Assembly: GCA_913019975.1 (NCBI GenBank)
Contig: CAJWBH010000014.1
Span: 1 to 64,000 of the forward strand
DNA length: 64,000 nt
From: Thalassolituus maritimus
GTDB lineage: Bacteria > Pseudomonadota > Gammaproteobacteria > Pseudomonadales > Oceanobacteraceae
Direction: 5' to 3'
Below the pieces are notes generated by a model, which had not been told where the DNA came from, ran no database searches, and was given only the letters and a program-made list of their open reading frames with translations. The position numbers and the translations under genes are program-made. This document shows positions 56,295-64,000 of the stretch, piece by piece (position 1 is the first letter of the stretch; every line of letters begins with the position of its first letter).

Positions 56295-57953
56295 TCAGTT
56301 TTTATCAACCAAATAGTTGATGTACTCATCCCGGAGGCTACGTTTCTGCAGTTTCCCTGTGGCGGTATGAGGGAGTTCGTCCACCACGAGAATATCGTCG
56401 GGCATCCACCACTTAGCGATTTTTCCATCGAGATAGGCATAGACGTCTTCTTTTGTGACGGTCTTGCCTTCAAGTGCGACGATAAACAGCAGAGGCCGTT
56501 CATCCCACTTGGGGTGCTTCACACCAATAACGCAGGCTTCTGCGACTTCTGGGTGGCCGACCGCAGCATTCTCCAGATCGATGGAGGAGATCCATTCACC
56601 GCCTGATTTAACAACGTCCTTCGCGCGGTCGACGATCTGCAGGTAGCTTTGCTCGTCGATCACCGCAATATCACCGGTGTCGAACCAGACACCGCCATCT
56701 TTATCGGTGAAAAACGCGTCGGGCTTTTCTGTCTTGTAGTAACTGCTTAGCACCCAGGGGCCTCTGACCCGAAGGAAGCCGCGACTGGTGCCATCGTGTG
56801 GCAGCGGCTCTCCGTCGTCATCAAAGATTTCCAGGTCAATGCCAAACATGGGCTTACCGGCGGTTGTCTGAATCCGGTAGCGTTCATCATCAGACATACT
56901 GGCCATGGCTTTGGTCGGTGCTCCAAGCGTTGCCAGTGGCGATGTCTCAGTCATCCCCCAGATTGGAAGCAGATAAATGCCGAAGTCTTTATCGAGTGTT
57001 TCGACCAGAGAACGAGGCGAGGCGGAGCCGCCAACGCCCACGGTTTTCACTGACGGAATGGTGAGGTCGTTGGCTTTCAGATAATCGATGAGGCGCAGCC
57101 AGACTGTCGGTACTCCGAGCATCATGTCGACCTGCGCAACATCAATCAGCTCATACAGGTCCGGGCCATCCATTCCCTCCCCTGGAAGTACGAGGGAGGC
57201 ACCTGACATAGGAGCAATGTACGGCATTCCCCAGGCGCATACGTGATACATGGGGACAACAGGCATCACAACACTATCGGAAGAGACATTCAGGGCATCC
57301 GGGTTGCGGCTGGCGTAGGCGTGCAGAACGGTGGATGCGTGTGAGTACAGAACGCCTTTGGGGTTGCCTGTGGTGCCAGAGGTGTAGCACAGGCAGGCAG
57401 CGGTATCCGCTTCAAAACGGGGCCATTCGTACATATCTGGTTGCTGAGCCAGCAGGTGCTCATAGTTGTGAACATACGGCAGTGATGTGTCGGGCATCTG
57501 ATCTTCGTCGATCATCAGAATGAACCCTTTAACGCTGGAGAGTTTGTCGGCGATGGGCTCCAGAAGCGGGGCAAAACAGGCATCGAGAAAGACATAGCAG
57601 TCTTCAGCGTGCTGGATAATGTACTCGACCTGTTCCGCATACAGGCGCGGGTTCACCGTATGGCAGATGGCACCGATGCCCGATATCCCGTAGTAGCACT
57701 CGAAGTGGCGATAGCCGTTCCAGGCCAGCGTTGCTACACGATCACCGGGTTGTACTCCCAGTGAAATCAGCGCATGTGCCAGCTGCTTACTCCGCCGTAG
57801 CGCGTCCTTGTATGTGTATCTGTGAATATCCCCTTCAAGCCTGCGGCTGATGATCTCTCGAGAGCCGTGATGAGCGGCTGCGTATTCCAGTAAATCACTG
57901 ATCAGCATAGGCTGCGTCAACATTTGCCCGGTGACAGGTCGCGCGGTTGTCAT
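56295..57953 (-). CDS. Medium/long-chain acyl-CoA ligase (AlkK-like)
   Basis: Activates fatty acids to CoA thioesters with ATP through an acyl-AMP. The 552-residue protein has the AMP-binding P-loop [16 protein letters not shown], the aromatic block [21 protein letters not shown] and the hinge [14 protein letters not shown] with the C-terminal catalytic Lys region ([17 protein letters not shown]). The closest resemblance is to AlkK-type medium/long-chain ligases. It stands alone on the minus strand but may feed beta-oxidation or PHA synthesis with the nearby thiolase. Confidence 0.92.
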   Translation of the reverse strand: MTTARPVTGQMLTQPMLISDLLEYAAAHHGSREIISRRLEGDIHRYTYKDALRRSKQLAHALISLGVQPGDRVATLAWNGYRHFECYYGISGIGAICHTVNPRLYAEQVEYIIQHAEDCYVFLDACFAPLLEPIADKLSSVKGFILMIDEDQMPDTSLPYVHNYEHLLAQQPDMYEWPRFEADTAACLCYTSGTTGNPKGVLYSHASTVLHAYASRNPDALNVSSDSVVMPVVPMYHVCAWGMPYIAPMSGASLVLPGEGMDGPDLYELIDVAQVDMMLGVPTVWLRLIDYLKANDLTIPSVKTVGVGGSASPRSLVETLDKDFGIYLLPIWGMTETSPLATLGAPTKAMASMSDDERYRIQTTAGKPMFGIDLEIFDDDGEPLPHDGTSRGFLRVRGPWVLSSYYKTEKPDAFFTDKDGGVWFDTGDIAVIDEQSYLQIVDRAKDVVKSGGEWISSIDLENAAVGHPEVAEACVIGVKHPKWDERPLLFIVALEGKTVTKEDVYAYLDGKIAKWWMPDDILVVDELPHTATGKLQKRSLRDEYINYLVDKN

Positions 57954-58283
57954 ATGGCGTTCCTTTGCAGTGTCGCGGCATGGTGCGCGCGAAAATGAGA
58001 GAAGCAGTGAGGTGCTATGGGGATCTCACCATTCAGAGAGATCAGCTTATGCCGAGCTGGCAGAGTCAGCCAGTGCAAACGTGCAGATTGTTAACTCTGC
58101 TGCCATTCAGGGAGCTTCTGCGGCCAAAGTGAAAAAGTCAGCATGCCCTGCTTCACGATATGGCTCACCTGGACTAATTTTAAATAGGACATATCAGGAC
58201 ATGAAGTTGATGGGATATCACCTGTTCAGTTTGAGGGTGTCCCGTCATTCTTGGCCCGTTTTGCAACATGAGCATATTCCCAG
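57954..58283. other. Divergent intergenic region between acyl-CoA ligase and C39-like gene
   Basis: 330 bp with no convincing gene. An open plus-strand frame (57931-58287) crosses it but has no family signature or clear ribosome site. Promoters for both flanking genes are expected; none was defined with confidence. Confidence 0.5.
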
Positions 58284-58835
58284 ATGAAATTCGCAGTACT
58301 GACAATGCTTGTATGGTTCTTCAGCTCTGCGTGTGCATTCGCAGTCGAAGATACCCCAGCGCTGGAAGATAAGCAGACGCATGCTGCTCTTGAGTCGTCG
58401 GGTTGTGCTTATATGGTGTCTGTCATGCTCGAGGAGAGCATGGGTGTGAAAACCAGCGAAGTCGATATATTTGCTTTGCTGTTCATTCACGGTGATCCGG
58501 TAAGAATCCGTGAGCAGCGCGGCTTCAACTTCTACGACATAAAACAGGCAGCAGCTGCATTGGGACTTCGTGCCAGCGCTTTTAAATCTGACGATCTGTT
58601 ACTGGATCTGGCACAGCGCAAGCTTCAGCAGCAAGATGGTCCTTATCTCCTGTTGAAGGACAACCCGGAAGGTGTTGACCGCTTCTACCTCTACTACTTT
58701 GAAGACGAAGAGTACGTTTACCTGCGTGATCCATTTGCGGGCATGATTACCATAGAGCGCAGCGAGTTTAATCGAACCTTCGTTCCCTACGTATTAATCA
58801 TTGAAGGCAAAGTAACAGAGTTCACAGAGGTATAG
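58284..58835 (+). CDS. Exported C39-peptidase-like protein, probably inactive
   Basis: A 183-residue protein with a signal peptide (about 1-20, ending AFA). The body follows the C39 papain-like plan: a Gln (KQTH, residue 31), Cys41 in SSGCAYMVSVML, then GFNFYDIKQAAAALGLRASA and GPYLLLKDNPEG, with the final Asp149 in YLRDPFAG. Where C39 peptidases have HF.V (the catalytic His), this protein has DRFYLYY, so the His is replaced. It may be a pseudoenzyme or substrate binder. The start is uncertain because the ribosome site is weak. Confidence 0.7.
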   Translation: MKFAVLTMLVWFFSSACAFAVEDTPALEDKQTHAALESSGCAYMVSVMLEESMGVKTSEVDIFALLFIHGDPVRIREQRGFNFYDIKQAAAALGLRASAFKSDDLLLDLAQRKLQQQDGPYLLLKDNPEGVDRFYLYYFEDEEYVYLRDPFAGMITIERSEFNRTFVPYVLIIEGKVTEFTEV

Positions 58836-58839
58836 AGGT

Positions 58840-58871
58840 CGGGGTATCCCAATGGACACCCCGTTTGGCTC
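58840..58871. terminator. Candidate terminator between C39-like and thiolase genes
   Basis: CGGGGTAT and ACACCCCG form an 8 bp stem with one mismatch and an eight-base loop, followed by a T-rich stretch. It lies between two convergent genes. Confidence 0.5.
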
Positions 58872-58876
58872 TTTGC

Positions 58877-60058
58877 TTAACTTCGCTCTACCGCCAGAGA
58901 AACGCCCATTCCTCCGCCAATGCACAAGGTGGCGAGACCTTTCTTCGCATCACGCCGAGCCATTTCATGCAGCAGTGTGACCAGAATCCGACAGCCTGAG
59001 GCCCCGATCGGATGGCCAAGGGCGATGGCACCGCCGTTCACATTGATCTTATCAGCATCCCACTCCAGCCCTTTGTTGACTGACAGCGCTTGAACTGCGA
59101 AGGCCTCATTGGCTTCAATCAGATCCAGGTCAGCAACCGACCAGCCTGCCTTGCTCAGGCATTTTTTAGTCGCTGGAATCGGCCCTGTTCCCATAATGCG
59201 TGGCTCAACACCGGCATTGGCGTAACCTTTGATAGTCGCCAGCACTGGAAGACCCAGCTCTGCGGCCTTGGCTGCACTCATGAGCATAACGGCGGCGGCG
59301 CCATCGTTGAGCGATGAAGCATTACCAGCGGTGACTGAGCCGTCTTTACTGAAGGCCGGGCGCATGCCTGCAAGCTTTTCTGCGGTTGTTCCCGGGCGCG
59401 GATTTTCATCAACCTTGAATACGATAGGGTCGCCTTTACGCTGAGGGATTTCGATCGGGGTGATTTCAGCATCGAATGTGCCTGCTTCAATCGCGGCGAG
59501 CGCTTTGTTCTGAGATGCCGCAGCAAAGGCGTCCTGCTCTTCGCGACTGATGTTGTAGTCACAGGCGATGTTCTCGGCTGTTGTTCCCATATGGTAGTCA
59601 TTGAATGCGTCCCAGAGGCCATCCACGACCATCGTATCGACCATGGTAATAGGTCCCATGCGCTGACCATTACGGGAGCCCGGCATGGCGTGCGGTGCGT
59701 TGGACATAGACTCCTGGCCGCCCGCGATGATGACCTCAGCATCACCACAAGCAATGGCCTGTGCGGCAAGGTGAACGGCCTTCAGTCCCGAGCCGCAGAC
59801 TTTGTTGATGGTCATGGCAGGAACAGAAGGGGGAAGCCCAGCTTTGATCGCTGACTGGCGCGCAGGATTCTGGCCGGCGGCGGCCGTCAGTACCTGGCCC
59901 ATCAATACCTCATCGACGAGTCCTGCGTCGATACCAGTTTTCTCTATGATGGATGAAATCACCGCCGCGCCGAGGTCGACGGCGGACAGTCCGGCAAGTG
60001 ATCCGCCAAAGCTTCCGATAGCGGTACGGGTAGCTGCAACTATGACAACGTCAGTCAT
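58877..60058 (-). CDS. Acetyl-CoA C-acetyltransferase (thiolase)
   Basis: Condenses two acetyl-CoA to acetoacetyl-CoA (first step of PHB synthesis) or runs in reverse. The 393-residue biosynthetic-type thiolase has the nucleophilic Cys in [11 protein letters not shown] (about Cys88), the His in [15 protein letters not shown] and the second Cys in CIGGGMGV. PhaA and AtoB-type enzymes are not separable here. No phaB or phaC is adjacent. Located between the C39-like gene and ectR. Confidence 0.93.
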   Translation of the reverse strand: MTDVVIVAATRTAIGSFGGSLAGLSAVDLGAAVISSIIEKTGIDAGLVDEVLMGQVLTAAAGQNPARQSAIKAGLPPSVPAMTINKVCGSGLKAVHLAAQAIACGDAEVIIAGGQESMSNAPHAMPGSRNGQRMGPITMVDTMVVDGLWDAFNDYHMGTTAENIACDYNISREEQDAFAAASQNKALAAIEAGTFDAEITPIEIPQRKGDPIVFKVDENPRPGTTAEKLAGMRPAFSKDGSVTAGNASSLNDGAAAVMLMSAAKAAELGLPVLATIKGYANAGVEPRIMGTGPIPATKKCLSKAGWSVADLDLIEANEAFAVQALSVNKGLEWDADKINVNGGAIALGHPIGASGCRILVTLLHEMARRDAKKGLATLCIGGGMGVSLAVERS

Positions 60059-60211
60059 GTGTATCTCCAGTAAAACAGTAGAAAAGCGGGATGAGCGCCC
60101 GCTGATGCGCTACAACAATTCTACTGTATAGACTGTTATGCGCGATCAGGAGGCAATCGGGATAAGCGGGAGGCACATTGATGACAATGCACCTCATGAG
60201 AGGGGGTGTTG

Positions 60212-60784
60212 TCAGTGGTTGCCCGGGTCAGTTCGATCAAGCTGACCAAGATCAAGTACGGGGGAAGCGTCAATGTGCTGCGCATCCATCATATAGGCCA
60301 CTCGTTCCAGAGACGTCAGGATCATGCTTTGCTCCCAGTCTCTCAAATCCTGAAACTGCTGCACGAAACTATCCTGCAACGGGCGGGGGGCATCAACCAA
60401 AGCCTGGATCGCTTGTTCTGTGAGGTGCACAAATACTTTTCGTTTGTCTGTGCTGCCGCGTTCGCGGACAACAAATCCGCGTTTACTGAGGCGATCGATA
60501 ATGGTGGTCACTGTCGCCTGAGAGAGGCTGACTCTACGTGCTACATCTCCGACAGTCAGTTCGCCATGGTGACGCAGGGTCTGCAGGATAAGAAGCTGCG
60601 GGGAAGTCAGACCTGACACCTTGCTCAGTTGCTTAGAGTGTAGATCAGTAGCGCGGATGATGCGCCGCAGTGCAACCAGCACCTCGTCATAGCGGTTCAT
60701 AGATTTTTCGTCTTCCAACAGAGGGTCATGATTCTTTCCCTCTAGTTTACCTTGTTGCTGATCAATAGAGTACGAAATATTCAT
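60212..60784 (-). CDS. ectR: MarR-family regulator of ectoine genes (EctR-like)
   Basis: A 190-residue MarR-type dimeric repressor. The winged helix runs from LTSPQLLILQTLRHHGELTV through the recognition helix SQATVTTIIDRLSKRGFV to the wing RERGSTDKRKVFVHLT. Position decides the name: it is divergent from ectABC-ask, as EctR is in methylotrophs and halophiles, where it represses the ect operon at low salinity. GGAGG precedes the ATG at 60784; an internal Met at MNRYDEV could be the start of the compact MarR domain. Confidence 0.85.
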   Translation of the reverse strand: MNISYSIDQQQGKLEGKNHDPLLEDEKSMNRYDEVLVALRRIIRATDLHSKQLSKVSGLTSPQLLILQTLRHHGELTVGDVARRVSLSQATVTTIIDRLSKRGFVVRERGSTDKRKVFVHLTEQAIQALVDAPRPLQDSFVQQFQDLRDWEQSMILTSLERVAYMMDAQHIDASPVLDLGQLDRTDPGNH

Positions 60785-61091
60785 AAGGGGGCCTCCTGAC
60801 CGCTAATCCGGGTGGCGCATCCCGTCCTATATTTAGATCTCAAAATATCGATCTCTATATATTTTTCTCGAGGGATTGGTGGCAATCACACAAAATACGC
60901 CTATTTAGTTCGTTTATTGTACAAAAAAATGCGTTCTTCTCAATCGAAAAGTCTGAGATCGGATGAAATATATTTAGAGTTGTATATATTTTTCGATTGG
61001 CTATAATGTTTAGAGTTCAAAGTAATTGACTAACCCTAGCAATTGACGAGGACGTAATGGCTTACGCCGGTACGCGGATCTCGAAGAGGAA
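60785..61091. promoter_or_regulatory. ectR-ectA divergent control region
   Basis: 307 bp, far richer in A+T than its neighbours. It contains a sigma-70-type ect promoter and several short direct repeats: TATATATTTTTC followed by a GATTGG motif occurs twice (near 60856 and 60983), TTTAGAGTT twice (60973-60981 and 61009-61017) and AATTGAC twice (61024-61030 and 61041-61047). EctR is expected to bind here. Confidence 0.7.
60980..61007 (+). promoter_or_regulatory. Candidate promoter of ectABC-ask
   Basis: TTGTAT and a perfect TATAAT (61002-61007) are separated by 16 bp, 85 bp upstream of ectA. Two TTTAGAGTT repeats flank it, 36 bp apart, overlapping the -35 side and the start region, a likely operator layout. 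Confidence 0.6.
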
Positions 61092-61646
61092 ATGAATCAG
61101 ATTCTGGCGCAGGCAGCGCCCAACGAAAAAGATCAGTCTCAGCGCCTAATCACAATGCGCAAGCCAAACCCGGAAGACGGCTCTGTAGTGAATAATCTTG
61201 TGGAAAACTGCAAGCCTCTGGATACAAATTCAATGTACTGCAACAACCTGCAGTGTTCTCACTTCCGCGATACCGCGGTGCTTGCTGAAGAGCAGGGTGA
61301 AACGATCGGTTTTATCTCCGGTTATCTTCTGCCTGAACAACCAGACACTCTCTTTGTCTGGCAGGTAGCTGTCAGCCCCAAAGCTCGCGGTCTGGGTCTT
61401 GCCAGCAAAATGCTGCTTGAGCTGCTTTCCCGTCACGAAGGTACGGTTCGTCATCTCCACACCAGCATTACGCCGGGTAACGAAGCTTCATGGAATTTAT
61501 TCAGAAGGCTTGCCCGCAAATTAGATGCACCGCTGAACGAACGCGTTATGTTCGATAAAGAACAGCATTTTGCAGGACAGCATGAAACAGAAATGCTCGT
61601 CCACATTGGTCCTTTCGGTAGTGCTGATATCAGCGCTGCGCAATAA
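61092..61646 (+). CDS. ectA: L-2,4-diaminobutyrate N-acetyltransferase
   Basis: Second enzyme of ectoine synthesis; acetylates L-2,4-diaminobutyrate at N-gamma using acetyl-CoA. The 184-residue GNAT protein shows the acetyl-CoA loop AVSPKARGLGLASKML and the EctA-specific NSMYCNNLQCSHFRDT and SITPGNEASWNLFRRLA. GAGGAA precedes the ATG. First gene of the ectABC-ask operon. Confidence 0.97.
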   Translation: MNQILAQAAPNEKDQSQRLITMRKPNPEDGSVVNNLVENCKPLDTNSMYCNNLQCSHFRDTAVLAEEQGETIGFISGYLLPEQPDTLFVWQVAVSPKARGLGLASKMLLELLSRHEGTVRHLHTSITPGNEASWNLFRRLARKLDAPLNERVMFDKEQHFAGQHETEMLVHIGPFGSADISAAQ

Positions 61647-61679
61647 CAGAATTTAAACCAAATACAGAGGAAATCTGAT

Positions 61680-62951
61680 ATGGGTATTTTTAAAGATCTT
61701 GAGTCAAACGTTCGTGGTTACTGCCGTTCATTCCCTGTGACCTTTGTTAAGGCGCAGAACGCTACCGTGACCGACAGCGATGGCAACGAATACATCGATT
61801 TTCTGGGTGGCGCAGGCACACTCAACTACGGTCACAACAACCCGGCGTTCAAACAGGCTCTGATTGATTACATCGAAGCGGATGGCATGACTCACGGTCT
61901 GGATATGCATACCGATGCGAAGGCTGCCTTCCTTGAGACTTTCCGTGACCTGATCCTTGAGCCACGCAACATGGACTACAAAGTTCAGTTCACTGGTCCA
62001 ACCGGTACTAACGCGGTTGAGGCGGCTCTGAAAGTAGCTCGTAAAAATACCGGCCGTCAGACCATTATCTCGTTCACCAATGGTTTCCACGGTGTGACTC
62101 AGGGTTCTGCAGCGGTTACCGGTAACGGTTACTACAAGAAGGCCAGTGGTCTGCCAACAACTGGTGTTCAGTTTATGCCGTATGATGGTTACCTTGGCGA
62201 TTTCAATACGCTCGAATATCTGGATAAAGCGCTCGAAGACGGTTCATCAGGTCTGGGTCATCCAGCCGGTGTCATTGTTGAGTGTATCCAGGGTGAAGGT
62301 GGTCTGAATGTTGCGTCTAAAGAATGGATGCAAGGTCTGCAGGCGATCTGTAAGAAGCACGATATGCTGCTCATCGTTGATGATATTCAGGCGGGTTGTG
62401 GTCGTTCAGGTACCTTCTTCAGCTTTGAAGAATTCGGTATCGAGCCTGACGTAATCACTCTGTCGAAATCGCTGGGTGGCTACGGTCTGCCGATGGCGGT
62501 TGTTCTGCTCAAAGAAGAGCTCGATATCTGGGGCCCGGGTGAGCACAACGGTACTTTCAGGGGTAACAACCATGCGTTCGTTACTGCACGTCGCGCACTT
62601 GAAGAGTACTGGAGCGACTACCGCTTTGCTGAAGAAATTCAGCACAAAGCAAGTGTTATCCGTCGTCGTCTGAAAGAGATTCAGGCAGAAAACGGTGGCA
62701 CCTCTAAGATGAAGCACAAAGGTCGTGGCATTATGCAGGGTCTCGAGTTTGCTAACGGTGACATCGCCGATGCAATTACTGAATTAGCGTTTGAGCATAA
62801 TCTGATCATTGAGACCAGTGGCTCTGACGGTCAGGTTGTGAAAATTCTCACACCGCTGACCATTGAAGAAAGCAAGTTGAGTGCGGGTCTCGATATTCTT
62901 GAGAAATGTGTTGCCCAGGTAATGTCTGAGCAGGTGAGTAAGGCTTCTTAA
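61680..62951 (+). CDS. ectB: Diaminobutyrate-2-oxoglutarate transaminase
   Basis: First committed enzyme of ectoine synthesis; converts aspartate semialdehyde to L-2,4-diaminobutyrate with glutamate as amino donor. The 423-residue class III PLP aminotransferase has DDIQAGCGRSGTFFSFE with the PLP-contacting Asp and the catalytic Lys in VITLSKSLGGYGLPMAVVL. The EctB N terminus VRGYCRSFPVTFVKAQNA is clear. It lies 33 bp after ectA. Confidence 0.98.
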   Translation: MGIFKDLESNVRGYCRSFPVTFVKAQNATVTDSDGNEYIDFLGGAGTLNYGHNNPAFKQALIDYIEADGMTHGLDMHTDAKAAFLETFRDLILEPRNMDYKVQFTGPTGTNAVEAALKVARKNTGRQTIISFTNGFHGVTQGSAAVTGNGYYKKASGLPTTGVQFMPYDGYLGDFNTLEYLDKALEDGSSGLGHPAGVIVECIQGEGGLNVASKEWMQGLQAICKKHDMLLIVDDIQAGCGRSGTFFSFEEFGIEPDVITLSKSLGGYGLPMAVVLLKEELDIWGPGEHNGTFRGNNHAFVTARRALEEYWSDYRFAEEIQHKASVIRRRLKEIQAENGGTSKMKHKGRGIMQGLEFANGDIADAITELAFEHNLIIETSGSDGQVVKILTPLTIEESKLSAGLDILEKCVAQVMSEQVSKAS

Positions 62952-63000
62952 GAAGCCTCCTCTAAACTCTTAACGCTAACAAATTCAGGAAAACTCAAAA

Positions 63001-63399
63001 ATGATCGTAAGAACACTCGAAGAATGCAAAAACAGTAGTCGCGCTATTGATGGTGGCAACTGGGAAAGCGTGCGCATGTTGCTGAAAGACGACAACATGG
63101 GTTTCTCATTCCATATCACCACTATCTTCGCGGGTACTGAAACGCCTATTCATTACCAGAACCACCTCGAATCTGTGTACTGCATGCAGGGCGAAGGTGA
63201 AATTGAGACGGTAGAAGACGGCAAAATTTACCAGATCCGTCCGGGCACTCTCTATATTCTGGATAAGCACGATAAGCACTTACTGCGCGCGACCAAAGAT
63301 ATGCACATGGCATGCGTGTTTAATCCGCCACTGAACGGCAAGGAAGTCCACGATGAGAATGGTGTCTACGCACTGGAAGCCGAGACCATCGAAGACTGA
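63001..63399 (+). CDS. ectC: L-ectoine synthase
   Basis: Cyclises N-gamma-acetyldiaminobutyrate to ectoine. The 132-residue cupin has the metal-binding barrel: [20 protein letters not shown] carries the Glu and Tyr ligands and [14 protein letters not shown] the His ligand. 49 bp after ectB. Confidence 0.97.
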   Translation: MIVRTLEECKNSSRAIDGGNWESVRMLLKDDNMGFSFHITTIFAGTETPIHYQNHLESVYCMQGEGEIETVEDGKIYQIRPGTLYILDKHDKHLLRATKDMHMACVFNPPLNGKEVHDENGVYALEAETIED

Positions 63400-63459
63400 T
63401 TCGCGTGATGGCCTGGAAACGGGCCAATCCAACTAACTTACAGAATCAGCAGGAATAAC

Positions 63460-64000
63460 ATGATTAAGCACAGTGTAGAAAAAATCGGCGGCACTTCGAT
63501 GAGCCGTTACGACGACGTTCTGAAAAATATCTGGCAGCGCCCGCAGGTACCACACGGTGGTACTGAAAAAACCTTATATCAGCGTGCCTTTGTTGTATCG
63601 GCCTATGCCGGTATGACAAATGGACTTCTTGAACACAAAAAGACCGGTGAGCCGGGTGTTTACGCGCTCTTCTCTGAGATGGACGAAAACCGTCCATGGC
63701 AGCAGAAACTGTACGAAGTGCAGGCAGCCATGCTGGCCATGAATGAAGAGATGTTTGAAGGTCAGGATATTGTTCGTCGTCGTGCCGATCAGTTCATCAG
63801 CAGCCGTATCGAAGACGTTAAACAGTGCCTTGAGCACCTGGAAAACGTCTGTACTTTCGGCCACTTCCAGTTGGATGATCACCTGCACCGTGTACGCGAG
63901 ATGCTGAGTGCTCTGGGCGAAGCTCACAGTGCTTACAACTCGGTTCAGCTATTGAAGCTGCACGATATCAACGCACGCTTTATTGACCTGACGAACTGGC
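63460..64000 (+). CDS. ask: Ectoine-specific aspartokinase (truncated by window end)
   Basis: Supplies aspartyl phosphate for ectoine. Only the first 180 residues are inside the window. The N terminus HSVEKIGGTSMSRYDDVLKN is the aspartokinase substrate motif in its ectoine-cluster form (Ask_Ect), which escapes the usual lysine/threonine feedback in other species. AGGAATAAC precedes the ATG. 60 bp after ectC. Whether ectD follows cannot be seen. Confidence 0.93.
   Translation, partial: MIKHSVEKIGGTSMSRYDDVLKNIWQRPQVPHGGTEKTLYQRAFVVSAYAGMTNGLLEHKKTGEPGVYALFSEMDENRPWQQKLYEVQAAMLAMNEEMFEGQDIVRRRADQFISSRIEDVKQCLEHLENVCTFGHFQLDDHLHRVREMLSALGEAHSAYNSVQLLKLHDINARFIDLTNW

Noticed and set aside
57931-58287. 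Plus-strand frame across the ligase/C39-like intergenic region
   Set aside because: It has no ribosome site or family similarity, and starts within the ligase gene in the opposite direction. A promoter region is more likely.

Overview
The window looks like a chromosomal segment of a marine or halophilic gammaproteobacterium of Oceanospirillales type. This is inferred from gene order (hemF-aroE, dprA/def-fmt-rsmB-trkA-trkH, ftsYEX-rpoH, trxA-rho, rpiA/ilvA, convergent ppk-ppx), from an ectoine operon with its specialised aspartokinase, and from genes for PHA turnover, TrkAH potassium uptake and fatty-acid activation. The genus cannot be fixed from sequence reading alone. No rRNA, tRNA or CRISPR array was recognised.

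Layout. 1-2.7 kb: a TonB-dependent receptor cut by the window edge, with a Fur-type box, beside the 3' remnant of an ISL3-type insertion sequence. 2.7-8.6 kb (minus strand): aroE, hemF, tsaC, a CheW-like protein with an inserted zinc-binding CZB domain, dprA and a LysM protein. 8.7-14.9 kb (plus): def-fmt-rsmB-trkA-trkH and a small membrane protein. 14.9-17.5 kb: accessory genes, namely a VapBC toxin-antitoxin pair with a dyad operator, an internally repeated membrane protein and a DUF6160-type exported protein. 17.7-20.1 kb: a SulP transporter with a tandem universal stress protein.

20.2-28.0 kb is the most distinctive region. A heavy-metal RND efflux operon (czcI-like, czcC, czcB, czcA) is divergent from an ECF sigma factor, a small zinc-finger anti-sigma, an exported peptide with eight EGKCG motifs (the signature of HvfA/bufferin copper-binding RiPP precursors) and a DoxX-family membrane protein (HvfD-like). 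The usual modifying enzymes, MNIO/DUF692 and its DUF2063 partner, are not in this window. The precursor therefore appears locally orphaned from its maturation machinery.

28-50 kb is mostly housekeeping: an LpxL-type acyltransferase, a response regulator with TPRs paired with a minimal histidine kinase, rsmD, ftsYEX, rpoH (with an excellent sigma-E-type promoter), hemB, ppk1/ppx, trxA, rho, a YdbH-type intermembrane protein, rpiA, ilvA, plsC and an Smr protein. 50-60 kb holds envelope proteins (Spy/CpxP-like, DUF481), a solute-binding protein, an Mpo1-like protein, an intracellular PHA depolymerase, an MFS protein, an acyl-CoA ligase, a degenerate C39-like protein and an acetyl-CoA acetyltransferase. 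60-64 kb is the osmoadaptation locus: an EctR-type MarR regulator divergent from ectABC-ask, which runs off the window end.
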